Shown here: piece after piece, positions 9,164 to 17,937 of the stretch
How the letters are laid out: the number at the start of each line of letters is the position of its first letter
Position numbering within the stretch: the first letter of the stretch is position 1
Origin: JBGPGW01 sp046349515
GTDB taxonomy: Bacteria; Pseudomonadota; Alphaproteobacteria; CADEGL01
Assembly: GCA_046349515.1 (NCBI GenBank)
Contig: JAXMCE010000009.1
Coordinates: forward strand, 96,023-160,022
Direction of reading: 5' to 3'
DNA length: 64,000 nt
The notes under the pieces: generated by a model
What the model was told of the DNA's origin: nothing
The model's database searches: none
The model's input: the letters and a program-made list of their open reading frames with translations, nothing else
Translations under genes and position numbers: made by a program

Positions 9164-10063
9164 ATGGCCCAAGAAGTGGTCGTCACCTGCGCCGTCACCG
9201 GCGCCCACAGCAACTTCCAGAAGCATCCGAACTTTCCGATCACGCCGAAGCAGATCGCGGACGCCTGCATCGAGGCGCGGAAGGCGGGCGCGGCCGTGAC
9301 GCACATCCATGTGCGCGACCCGAAGACCGGCATGCGCATCTACGATCCCGCCCTCTTCCGCGAGGTCGTGCACCGCATCCGCGATTCGGGCTCGGACGTC
9401 ATCATCAACCTGACGACCGGCGAAGGCGGACGCTTCGCGCCCTCGGAGGAGAACCCGCGCGTCGGCGGTCCCGGCACGACGCTCATGAAGCCGCTCGACC
9501 GCCTCGTCCACATCGAGGAGCTCCGGCCCGACATCGCGACGCTCGACTGCGGCACGATGAATTTCGGCGAGACCGTGTTCATGAATACGCCCGAGCATTT
9601 GCGCATCATGGCCAAGCGCATCAAGGAGCTCGGCGTGAAGCCGGAAATCGAGTGCTTCGAGATGGGCCACATTCTGCTGGCCAAGGACCTGATCGCGCGG
9701 GGTCTCATCGAGGATCCGCCGCTGTTCCAGCTGTGCCTCGGCATCCAGTGGAGCGCGCCTGCGACGCCCGAGGTCATGCAGACCATGCGCAACCTTCTCC
9801 CCGCCAACGCCAAATGGGCCGCCTTCGGCATCTCGCGCTGGGAGTTCAACATGGTCGCGGCCGCGGTCAATCTCGGCGGCCAGGTGCGAGTCGGACTCGA
9901 GGACAATCTTTATTTGGAGAAGGGCGTGTTCGGCACCAACGGCCAGCTCGTCGAGAAGGCCGTGCGCATCGTGCGCGAGCTCGGGGCCGAGCCGGTCGAG
10001 CCCAAGCGCGCGGCCGAGATCCTCGAGCTTCCGCCGCGCGGGCAGTCGGCGCCGAAGAATTGA
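9164..10063 (+). CDS. BKACE-family beta-keto acid cleavage enzyme (DUF849)
   Basis: The 299-residue cytosolic TIM-barrel protein belongs to the beta-keto acid cleavage family whose founder, Kce, cleaves 3-keto-5-aminohexanoate with acetyl-CoA. The zinc-binding HIHVRDP motif is at about 47-53. Other family segments are INLTTGEGG, ECFEMGH and GLEDNLYLEKG near the C-terminus. Different family members use different beta-keto acids, so the substrate here is unknown. It is followed 34 bases later by a dehydrogenase gene on the same strand; the pair may form a short catabolic operon. A GGGGAG box precedes the start. Confidence 0.88.
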   Translation: MAQEVVVTCAVTGAHSNFQKHPNFPITPKQIADACIEARKAGAAVTHIHVRDPKTGMRIYDPALFREVVHRIRDSGSDVIINLTTGEGGRFAPSEENPRVGGPGTTLMKPLDRLVHIEELRPDIATLDCGTMNFGETVFMNTPEHLRIMAKRIKELGVKPEIECFEMGHILLAKDLIARGLIEDPPLFQLCLGIQWSAPATPEVMQTMRNLLPANAKWAAFGISRWEFNMVAAAVNLGGQVRVGLEDNLYLEKGVFGTNGQLVEKAVRIVRELGAEPVEPKRAAEILELPPRGQSAPKN

Positions 10064-10097
10064 GGCCCCATCCGGCCCGTCCCGTCCGACGCGCGCC

Positions 10098-11177
10098 ATG
10101 ACCGTCCCCACGCGCATGCGCGCCGTCGTGACCACGGGGCATGGCGGCCTCGACATGCTCGACTACCGGGACGACGTGCCGGTGCCGGTGCCGGCCGCGG
10201 GCGAAGTGCTCATCAAGGTCGGCGCCTGCAGCATCAACAACACCGACATCAACACGCGCACCGGGTGGTACGCGTCGGCCGTCCGCGGCGGAACCGAGGT
10301 CGACGCGGTGCTGGCCGAGGCGGCACCGTGGGACCGCACGACCCTCGCCTTCCCCCGCATCCAGGGCGCCGACATCGCAGGTTCGATCGTGGCCGTCGGC
10401 GGGGGCGTCCTGGCCTCGCGCGTGGGCGAGCGCGTTCTCGTCGATCCCTGGATCGTCGATCCCGCCGACATCTTCAAGAATCCGCTCTATGTCGGGAGCG
10501 AGCGCGACGGCGGCTACGCCGAATACGTGGCCGTGCCGTCGACGAACGCGCATCGCGTCTCGGCACGCCTGAGCGATGTCGAGTGGGCGACGTTTCCCTG
10601 CGCCTACTCGACGGCCGAGAACATGCTCCACCGCGCCGGGCTCATGCCAGGCGAGACGCTCGTCATCACCGGCGCCTCGGGCGGGGTCGGCACGGGCCTC
10701 ATCCAGATCGGGGCCGCCCGCGGTGCCCGCGTCGTCGCGGTCACCTCGGCGGGCAAGATCGACCAGGCGCGCGCGCTCGGCGCCTCAATCGCCCTGCCGC
10801 GTGACGACGCTGCTCTCGCCGAGAGCATCAAGGCCGCGGCGGGACCGGTCGATGTCTGGGCCGACGTCGTGGGCGGCGCGGGCTTCCCCGCTCTCTTCGA
10901 CACGCTCCGCCCGGGCGCACGCTACGTGACCTCGGGTGCGATCGCTGGCCCAATCATCGAGGTCGATCTCCGCACCCTCTATCTCAGGGACATCACGATG
11001 TACGGCGCGACGATGCAGGCGCCCGAGGTCTTCCCCACATTGCTCAAGCGCATCGAGCAGGGTGCGATCAAGCCGATCGTGGCCAAGACCTATCCGCTCT
11101 CCCGCGCCCGCGAGGCCCAGGCCGATTTCGGCGCGAAGGCCCATGTCGGCAAGATCGTGCTCGTGCCGGGACAATAG
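10098..11177 (+). CDS. zinc-independent-looking MDR alcohol dehydrogenase/quinone oxidoreductase family protein
   Basis: The 359-residue cytosolic protein has a GroES-like N-terminal half and a Rossmann half with GASGGVG at 192-198 for NAD(P)H binding. The usual GHE zinc motif is replaced by GADIAG at 90-95, and the four-cysteine structural zinc lobe is absent. This favours the quinone oxidoreductase/zinc-free branch of the MDR superfamily, although Cys44 sits where a catalytic zinc ligand would be. It probably reduces or oxidises a small carbonyl compound. Its place after the BKACE gene suggests a shared pathway; this is inference. Confidence 0.82.
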   Translation: MTVPTRMRAVVTTGHGGLDMLDYRDDVPVPVPAAGEVLIKVGACSINNTDINTRTGWYASAVRGGTEVDAVLAEAAPWDRTTLAFPRIQGADIAGSIVAVGGGVLASRVGERVLVDPWIVDPADIFKNPLYVGSERDGGYAEYVAVPSTNAHRVSARLSDVEWATFPCAYSTAENMLHRAGLMPGETLVITGASGGVGTGLIQIGAARGARVVAVTSAGKIDQARALGASIALPRDDAALAESIKAAAGPVDVWADVVGGAGFPALFDTLRPGARYVTSGAIAGPIIEVDLRTLYLRDITMYGATMQAPEVFPTLLKRIEQGAIKPIVAKTYPLSRAREAQADFGAKAHVGKIVLVPGQ

Positions 11178-11212
11178 GGAACGGCGATCCGTCGAATTGG
11201 CCCGCGTCTCTC

Positions 11213-12406
11213 TCAGGCGCGAACGGGGCGCGCGGCCTCGGCGTTCCTCTGGCGCGCATGGCGCTGGATCGCGATCGCGCATTCGATCGCCGCAAGCACG
11301 GCCATCACCGCGACGAAGGCCATGGCCCCGTATTCCGCGATGATGACGCCGCCGAGACCCGGGAAGGCGAACACGCCCACGAAATAGGACAGGTTGAAAA
11401 GCTGCATGGCCTGCGGCGAGAGACCCTCGGGCGCCTCGTTCGCCACGATCGCCTTGATGAGCGCGTAGGCGATGCCGTAGCCGATGCCGAGAAGGATGGC
11501 GGCCAGCGCGTAAAGCGCGAGGCTGCCGCCGATCGCGAGAAAGAGCGCGCTGCCCGCCGTCATGGCCGCGAGCAGCCAGGCGGATGCGAGATAGAGCGGC
11601 ACCTTGGGCGAGGTCGCGGCCAGCACGATCCGGAACAGCACGACCGTCGCCGCGTAGATCGAGAAGAAGTAGGCGTAGTCAACGCCGGCCGCCTCGGCGA
11701 TCACGGTCTGGTAGGCATGGAAGCCCGCGAAGACGCAGGCGCCGAGACCGACCATGATGATCGGATAGCGCGCCTCGGACGCCAGCACGAGCCGCGCCGC
11801 GCGGAGCGAAAGGCGCGCGACGCCTTCGACCTTGCGCACGCTTTCCTCGCGCCGGATCGCGGGCGCGATCGCGAACAGGGCCAAACCCGACAGCGCCGTG
11901 CCCAACGCCACCAGCGCGAAGGCCGCGACGAGCGGCGCATCCATGCTCCGCGCCAAAGGCGCCAGCAACGGCGCCGACCCGATACCGCCCATGAGGCAGG
12001 CATGGGAGACGAGGAACATGCGCGCACGGGACTCGGGCTCGATCAACACCGCGAGGATGATCGCCGAGAGGCAGTAGAACAGGCCCCAGCCGATGCCGAT
12101 GACGATCCCGCCGGCGAGCAGGAGGCCCGGGTGTCCGCCCGAGAGCGCGAAGGCCGCGTTGGCCGCCGCGAGGAGAAGCCCCGCGAGGCCCACGGCCGGC
12201 GCGCGGCCGATTCTGTCGGAGACGTGGCCCGCATAGGCGACCGTGAGAAGCGTCGACACGGCCGCGGCAGCGAGCACGCCGCCCACGAGCTCCGTCCCCG
12301 CGCCGAAGCTTTCGACCAGCACCGGCAGGAGGAAGGTGGCCCCGTAGCCCGCGCCGCAGAAGAACGAGGCCAGGCAGACGATGACGATGATGTGCGCGCG
12401 CGACAT
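11213..12406 (-). CDS. MFS transporter
   Basis: A 397-residue inner membrane protein with about twelve hydrophobic segments. The loop after segment 2 reads AGHVSDRIGRAPAVG, the conserved major facilitator motif A, and the middle loop is cytoplasmic and basic (about 190-205). The substrate is not predictable. It lies 96 bases downstream of the protease gene on the same strand and converges with the MDR dehydrogenase gene. A weak AAGGCGA box lies before the start. Confidence 0.85.
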   Translation of the reverse strand: MSRAHIIVIVCLASFFCGAGYGATFLLPVLVESFGAGTELVGGVLAAAAVSTLLTVAYAGHVSDRIGRAPAVGLAGLLLAAANAAFALSGGHPGLLLAGGIVIGIGWGLFYCLSAIILAVLIEPESRARMFLVSHACLMGGIGSAPLLAPLARSMDAPLVAAFALVALGTALSGLALFAIAPAIRREESVRKVEGVARLSLRAARLVLASEARYPIIMVGLGACVFAGFHAYQTVIAEAAGVDYAYFFSIYAATVVLFRIVLAATSPKVPLYLASAWLLAAMTAGSALFLAIGGSLALYALAAILLGIGYGIAYALIKAIVANEAPEGLSPQAMQLFNLSYFVGVFAFPGLGGVIIAEYGAMAFVAVMAVLAAIECAIAIQRHARQRNAEAARPVRA

Positions 12407-12502
12407 GGCCGAATCGTCGCCTTACGACGCGCCGAACAAAAGGGCCACTTCGCGACGCATGGAAGAGGCCACTCCACCGATCTCGGCCACCACGGCCACG
12501 AC

Positions 12503-13678
12503 CTATCCCTTGTACGGCTCGTAGCGCGAGGGCTTGAGCTTGCCGTCCGGATGGTAGCCGATCAGGTCCGGCTTGCCGTCGAAATCCGTGTCGTGGAACG
12601 AATAGTCCCACTTCCCGTCGCGGTCCTCGTCGAAGACGAGGATGTCCCACTTCTCGTCGCCGTTGGTATCGATGAAGAGGACGTAGGGCTTCGACTTGTC
12701 GTCGTAGTCGAGGAAGGCGATGTCGGCCTTGCCGTCGCAATCCGTGTCGTAGACGCGGAAGTTGCCGGTGTTCTTCTCGTTGCGGCCTTCGTAGAGGATC
12801 TTGGCCTCGCATTTGCCGCCGGGCTTGTCCTGCTTGACGATGCGGCTTTCGGGTGAGGCGAGGAACGCGCGCACGTCGCCGACCGAGATCGCGAAGTTGA
12901 GCCCCTCGCCCTGCGCCTTGAAGGCGTTGACGCCGATGAGCTTGCCCTTGTCGTCGAGCAGCGGTCCGCCGGAATTACCGGGATTGATGGGGGTCTGGGT
13001 CTGGATCACGTCGGCCTTGTGGTCGATGCCGGACTCGGTGCGCCACGCATAGTTCTTGCGGTACTGGCTGATGATGCCCTTCGTGTAGCTCCAGGCCTCG
13101 CCCGTCGGATGGCCGATGGCGTGGACATCCGCTCCGACCTTGATCCCGACCTCGTCCCCGAACGCGATGGGCTTCCGGTTGCCCGGCTTGATCGCGAGTT
13201 CGAGGAGCGCCAAGTCGCGCACCTGGTCGACCTTGATGACCTGGGCGCCGAGAAGATCGGCGCGGCGCAACTCGCGGCCCTCCTGCTCCGGCTTGAAGAT
13301 GACCCCCACCTCGTCGAAGCCTTCGACGACGTGCCAGTTGGTGAGCACGCGCCCATCGGGCAGGAGTGAGCCGGAACCGATTCCATCATCCGTGAGCACA
13401 AGCACGACCGAGGGCGAGATTTGCTGGAAGATCTGCGCTTCCTTGGCGCCGCGGATGGCGAGCGGCTTCGTCTTGTCGACCTTGAGGAGTGCCGCCTTGG
13501 CCTTCTTTCCCTGGGCAGCCGTGTCCTTGCCGCCCGTGACGTTCACCTCGGGCATCGTGCCCTTGAGAGGCTGGTTGCCCTTGGTGATGCGCTCACCCAG
13601 GCCTTCGACGCTTTGGGCGAAGGCCGCCGTCGCGAAGACGGCACCGATGAGGCTTGAGAGAATCACGCCCGTACGCAT
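12503..13678 (-). CDS. exported trypsin-like serine protease with C-terminal acidic DxDxDG-type repeats
   Basis: The 391-residue protein has a signal peptide (1-21, ending AFA-Q) and an S1C-type protease domain. The catalytic triad is visible: His116 in LTNWHVVEG, Asp155 in VRDLALLEL and Ser236 in NPGNSGGPLL. There is no PDZ domain, unlike DegP. Instead the C-terminus (about 309-391) holds four acidic loops of the type DTDCDGKAD (311), DTNGDEKWD (337), DEDRDGKWD (350) and DTDFDGKPD (363), which resemble calcium-binding loops. The start at 13678 has AAGGA upstream at good spacing and begins the signal peptide. It follows the CHAT gene by 105 bases on the same strand. Confidence 0.85.
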   Translation of the reverse strand: MRTGVILSSLIGAVFATAAFAQSVEGLGERITKGNQPLKGTMPEVNVTGGKDTAAQGKKAKAALLKVDKTKPLAIRGAKEAQIFQQISPSVVLVLTDDGIGSGSLLPDGRVLTNWHVVEGFDEVGVIFKPEQEGRELRRADLLGAQVIKVDQVRDLALLELAIKPGNRKPIAFGDEVGIKVGADVHAIGHPTGEAWSYTKGIISQYRKNYAWRTESGIDHKADVIQTQTPINPGNSGGPLLDDKGKLIGVNAFKAQGEGLNFAISVGDVRAFLASPESRIVKQDKPGGKCEAKILYEGRNEKNTGNFRVYDTDCDGKADIAFLDYDDKSKPYVLFIDTNGDEKWDILVFDEDRDGKWDYSFHDTDFDGKPDLIGYHPDGKLKPSRYEPYKG

Positions 13679-13783
13679 GGTCTTGGTCCTTTCGGTCGAG
13701 CCGCGCGGATCGAGAGCCCGCTTCATTCTAGGTGAAACGCTCCGGTTGTTCATGGACGTTTGAGAACCTTTCGCACTGCACAC

Positions 13784-16700
13784 TCATGGGTTAGTCGCGC
13801 GGAGCGGCGCGCCGTCCCCGACCACGACGAAGGGCGCCCAGGCCGCGGGATGCGCCATGTAGCCAGGCATCGCCGAATCGTCGAGAAGGCCCATCATGGC
13901 CAAGCGCAGCGCCTCCGAGCGGCGGAGCGAAGGCTCGGCCTTAAGGCGCTCGATCATGCGCGTCGTCACCTCGGCCGCGGCGTCGCTCAAGACCGGCCAG
14001 TTGGAGACGAGAAGCGCCCGCGAGCCGGCGACGAAGAAGGCGCGCGCGAGGCCGGACAACCCCTCCGCCCCGGGCCGGCCGTCGCCCGACGCCGTATTGC
14101 ACGCGGAGAGGATCACCCAATCGGCGTTGAGGTTGAGGAGCGCCACCTCGCTCGCCGTGAGTAGCCCGTCATCGGTGGCGGTGATCTCAGCCGGCACGCT
14201 CAAGGCCAGCGCCGGCTCATCGAGCCCGTTGAGGTCGCCTGCGATGAGGCCGTGGGTCGCGAGCGCAAGGATGCGGTATTGGCTCAAGTCCATGGCCTTC
14301 ACGCGCGTCTCGCTGGCCTCCGCCTGGAGGAAGACGGAACCCTCGGCCGCAAGCAGCGTCGCGATGCGCTTCAGCTCCTCGGCCGTGTCGGGCAGCGCCG
14401 GCAGGGCGCGGAGAGCGGCGAGGTCGACCGCGCCGCGACTCTTGAGCGCCGTTGCCGCGACGCCGCGCCGGGCGAGTCGCGACCCGCGCACCGTGCTCGC
14501 GCCGTCAGCGCCGAAGACCGGATCGCCGAAGCCGATGAACGATTTCGCGGAGGCGCGCGCGGGCTCGGCCGCGCGCAAGGCTCGGAGCGCGCCGACCGAC
14601 GGCAGGACGGTGACGGCCGTCCGCCGCGCGAGCCAGCCGACCGAGCGGTAGCCCGCAAGGTCGACGGTGGCGCTCGCGGGCGGGTCGCGCACGAGCACGT
14701 TGAACGGCAGGGCGTTGAGCGGGCCGTCAGGGACCACGAGAAGATGACGCGCGCCCTCGACGCCGAGCGGCGCCAGGAGCTGGCCGTAGAGGCGATGGAG
14801 GCGGGCGAGGTCGACGGGCTTCAAGTCGGCCTCGCTCACGATGTCGCTCGGGTCGAGCGCGCGGCGCACCGAGACGATGTCGTCCTCGAGCGAGCGCGCG
14901 GTCACGCGATCGAGACGACGCAGGGCGACGCTCGACGGCGTCACGGCCCAGGCATAGGCGCCTTCGCGCCCGAGCACGTAGGCGATGAGGGCTTCGTCCG
15001 GCTTCAAGAGCTTCTGTGCGTCCGCAAGCGCCACGGGCGCGCTCCCTGTGAGGTCGAAATAGGCCGGGAAGCGGCGCTTGATCTCCTGATCGATGCGGGC
15101 GAGCGAGGCTTCGAGCGTCTTCAAATCGCTGAGATCGGCCGGTGCCTCTGCCCCCGCGCCCGTAGGATCGACGAGAGCGCTCGAAAGCCGGCGGTTGAGA
15201 CTCGTCCAGCTCTCAACGGTCTTCTGCCGCTCGAGCGCGAGCGTCGAAAGCGCATCCGAGCCCGCGACGGAGCGCGCCGCTCCGTGGCCGATCGATTCCG
15301 AGACGCTCGCCGCGTTCGCCAACTGGAGAATCTCGAAGGACTCGGCGAGAAGCGCCGGGTTCGCTCCGCGCCCCTGCTGGCGGTCGAGGAGCGCCACATG
15401 GCCGACGAAGGTGTCGCGCATGCTCCGCCGCTCGGCGAGCGCCTGCACGCGCGGCGCGCGGCCCTGCCGGTCGAGCCGCGCCGCGTAACGCGCCGTCGCC
15501 TCGCGCGCGACGGCCAGCGCTTCGCCGGACTTGCCCGCGCGCTCGAGCACTTCGGCAAAGTCGATCGAGCCCGCGAGGACGAGCGGATGACCCTCGAGAG
15601 TCGCCGACGAGACGAGCGCCTGAGCCTTGCGGTACAGCGCCTCGGACTCGGCGAGCTTGCCCAGCTTGGCCTTGACGAAGGCGTGGTCCGCCAAGGCGCG
15701 AACGGCGTGCGGCATGGTCGCCGTGCCCGGGCGATCGATCTCCTTCCGCGCCGCGGTGAGAAGCGCGTCGGCCTCGGCGTACTTTCCCTGCTTCGCGAGC
15801 ACGCGCGCGAGGGTGGCGTCGATGAACGGGCGGGCCGCAGCGGATCCGTCCGGTCCGTTCAACCGATGTCTCACGCTCTCGAGAATCCTGGCGGCGTCGG
15901 CGTATCGCCCGAGGCGCTCTTCCAAGAGAGCGAAATCCGTCGTGGCGCCGAGCAGAGCGATATCGTTCTTGGCGCCGAGAGCGTCGAACCCGTCCAATAC
16001 AGCAGCGAAGAGCGGCTTCGCCTCATCGTGGCGGCCGGCTTCCTCGTAAGTGTTCGCCAGCGAGCTCAGGACTTGAAGCCGGAGCGCAGGGCCGTCGGGC
16101 GTCGATGGTTGGATGAGGCCCAATGCTTCCTGAAGGACGGACTCCGCCCCGCCATACTCGCCGCGCGTCGCGTGAAGCCAGGCGAGGTCTTTGTCGACAT
16201 CGACAAGCGAGGACACGGATGGGGTGGCGGCGCTTTGGAATGCCGCCTTGGCCGACATCAAATATTCTTTCGCCCTCTCCTGATTCGGAGGAACGCCGGG
16301 CGCGCCGAAGAGCAACAGCTTTCCGATCGCCGCCGCGCCCGAGGGATCGCCCTTCGATGCCGCGCGCTCGTAGAGCGTCATGGCCGCGGCAGGATCTCTC
16401 TTGATGCCAACACCCAATTGATACGCCCGCGCCAACAGGCTTTCGCCGTACGAATCGCCATTGGCAGCAGCCTTCTCATAGAGCGCGAACGCGCGTTTGG
16501 GATCCTTCCCGACGCCGTTGCCCTCCTCGTACCGCCGGCCCAGCAGCGCCGTCGCGAAGGCGTCATTCTTCTCGACCGCGCTCTCGAGCAGCTTCACTGC
16601 CTCTCGCTTGTCGGGCGCACCGGCAACGCCGAGATCGCTCAACATCGCGAGCCTCACCATCGATGGCGCATAGCCGGCCTTCGCAGCCGATCGATGGTGA

Positions 16701-17770
16701 GCGATCCCGCGCGCCTCGTCCTTGGGCACGAGGCGACCGGACAGAAAGATCTCTCCGAGCTCGTAGCTGGCGACGGGCTCGTTCTGGGCGGCGGCTTTCT
16801 CGTACCACGCGATCGCCTGCCGAACGTCGCGCAAGCTCTCGGGCCCGACGGACAGGATTCGCGCCAGCCGCTGCTGAGACGCAGCGTCGCCCTCTTCGGC
16901 GGCCTTCCGGTACCAATCCGCGGCCTCCCGCACGTTTTCCGGGCCGCCTTCACCCCGCTCCAACTTCGAGGCGAGAAGAAATTGCGCATTGGCGTCGCCC
17001 TGCTCGGCGGCCTTCCGGTACCAAGTGGCCGCGGCCACGACATCCTTCGCGACACCTGTTCCCTCATCGAAAAAGACCGCGGTCAACACTTGGCCGAATG
17101 CGTTGCCCTTTTCGGCAGAACGCCGCGCCCATCGAGCGGCAGCCACATCGTCTTTCGGGATTCCTTTGCCGTCGTGAAGATACTGCGCGAGATAGGCTTC
17201 CCCTTCGGGATCGCCCGCTTCCGCGGCGGCGCGTATCCACCGCGCCGCCTCCTCCAACGCCTTTGGCCCGGCTTTGCTTTCCTCGAGGGTCAGCGCGTAC
17301 TGGATCTGAGCCTTCGAAACGCCGGCTTCAGCCGCGGCCTTGAGGTGGCGAAATGCCCGCGCCGGATCCTTCGGTTCGCCGAGGCCGTCGGCGTAGATCG
17401 TGGAGAGGATGACATGCGCCGGACCGATGCCGCTCTCGACGGCGCGTTCGGCCTGGTCCTTCGCCTCCGCATACCGGCCGGCCTTGAGAAGCGCGCGCGA
17501 GAGAAGAAACCGGTCGCGCGCCTCCGTGGCCCCGCCCGCGGCAACGGCCGCACCGCAAATCCGGATCGCGCGCTCGGCGTCGAGCGCGTCGTAGGACACC
17601 GAGGGCGATGATGGCGTCGAGCCGTAGGCCGCGACGCGGTCGCACTCCTCGCCCGGCGTCGCGGCGAGGACCGCGTCGACGCCCATCACTACTCCGAAAA
17701 GGAGAAGTGCCAAGGCCCACGCTGCGCGGCCAAGGCGAGAGATCAAGACGGCGAATCGACGGGTCGACAC
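13784..17770 (-). CDS. exported Sel1/TPR-repeat protein with C-terminal CHAT peptidase domain
   Basis: This 1328-residue protein starts with a signal peptide or N-terminal anchor (about 1-36, ending AVLA-A). Residues about 75-545 are Sel1-type repeats with the recurrent A..WYRKAAE.G...A pattern. About 545-900 read as TPR-like helical repeats. The C-terminal 330 residues form a CHAT domain of the caspase clan, with His1173 in LATHGLIAG and Cys1224 in LSACNTASG as the likely catalytic dyad. CHAT proteins with repeats often act as regulated proteases or scaffolds; export to the periplasm is less usual. The exported serine protease gene follows directly, suggesting a joint pathway. The partner and trigger are unknown. 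Confidence 0.85.
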   Translation of the reverse strand: MSTRRFAVLISRLGRAAWALALLLFGVVMGVDAVLAATPGEECDRVAAYGSTPSSPSVSYDALDAERAIRICGAAVAAGGATEARDRFLLSRALLKAGRYAEAKDQAERAVESGIGPAHVILSTIYADGLGEPKDPARAFRHLKAAAEAGVSKAQIQYALTLEESKAGPKALEEAARWIRAAAEAGDPEGEAYLAQYLHDGKGIPKDDVAAARWARRSAEKGNAFGQVLTAVFFDEGTGVAKDVVAAATWYRKAAEQGDANAQFLLASKLERGEGGPENVREAADWYRKAAEEGDAASQQRLARILSVGPESLRDVRQAIAWYEKAAAQNEPVASYELGEIFLSGRLVPKDEARGIAHHRSAAKAGYAPSMVRLAMLSDLGVAGAPDKREAVKLLESAVEKNDAFATALLGRRYEEGNGVGKDPKRAFALYEKAAANGDSYGESLLARAYQLGVGIKRDPAAAMTLYERAASKGDPSGAAAIGKLLLFGAPGVPPNQERAKEYLMSAKAAFQSAATPSVSSLVDVDKDLAWLHATRGEYGGAESVLQEALGLIQPSTPDGPALRLQVLSSLANTYEEAGRHDEAKPLFAAVLDGFDALGAKNDIALLGATTDFALLEERLGRYADAARILESVRHRLNGPDGSAAARPFIDATLARVLAKQGKYAEADALLTAARKEIDRPGTATMPHAVRALADHAFVKAKLGKLAESEALYRKAQALVSSATLEGHPLVLAGSIDFAEVLERAGKSGEALAVAREATARYAARLDRQGRAPRVQALAERRSMRDTFVGHVALLDRQQGRGANPALLAESFEILQLANAASVSESIGHGAARSVAGSDALSTLALERQKTVESWTSLNRRLSSALVDPTGAGAEAPADLSDLKTLEASLARIDQEIKRRFPAYFDLTGSAPVALADAQKLLKPDEALIAYVLGREGAYAWAVTPSSVALRRLDRVTARSLEDDIVSVRRALDPSDIVSEADLKPVDLARLHRLYGQLLAPLGVEGARHLLVVPDGPLNALPFNVLVRDPPASATVDLAGYRSVGWLARRTAVTVLPSVGALRALRAAEPARASAKSFIGFGDPVFGADGASTVRGSRLARRGVAATALKSRGAVDLAALRALPALPDTAEELKRIATLLAAEGSVFLQAEASETRVKAMDLSQYRILALATHGLIAGDLNGLDEPALALSVPAEITATDDGLLTASEVALLNLNADWVILSACNTASGDGRPGAEGLSGLARAFFVAGSRALLVSNWPVLSDAAAEVTTRMIERLKAEPSLRRSEALRLAMMGLLDDSAMPGYMAHPAAWAPFVVVGDGAPLRATNP

Positions 17771-17937
17771 GGGACGGGCCTCCGGCCGAGGCGGGAATCG
17801 TCCGTCTTTCGGTCGGGCTTGGCAAGGACGCGTAAGGGATTACCGCCGCGCGGAGGGCGTAGCCGACCGTCGCCCAACGGCATCCCGCGCCCCTGACCGG
17901 CGCGGGTTAATGTTTGGGGCAGCGATACCCGCGCGCC

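Noticed and set aside
14252..17611. Open plus-strand frame of 1119 codons
   Set aside because: It is antisense to the CHAT/Sel1 gene. The product is Arg/Glu-rich with no domain; the minus-strand gene has clear repeats and catalytic residues.
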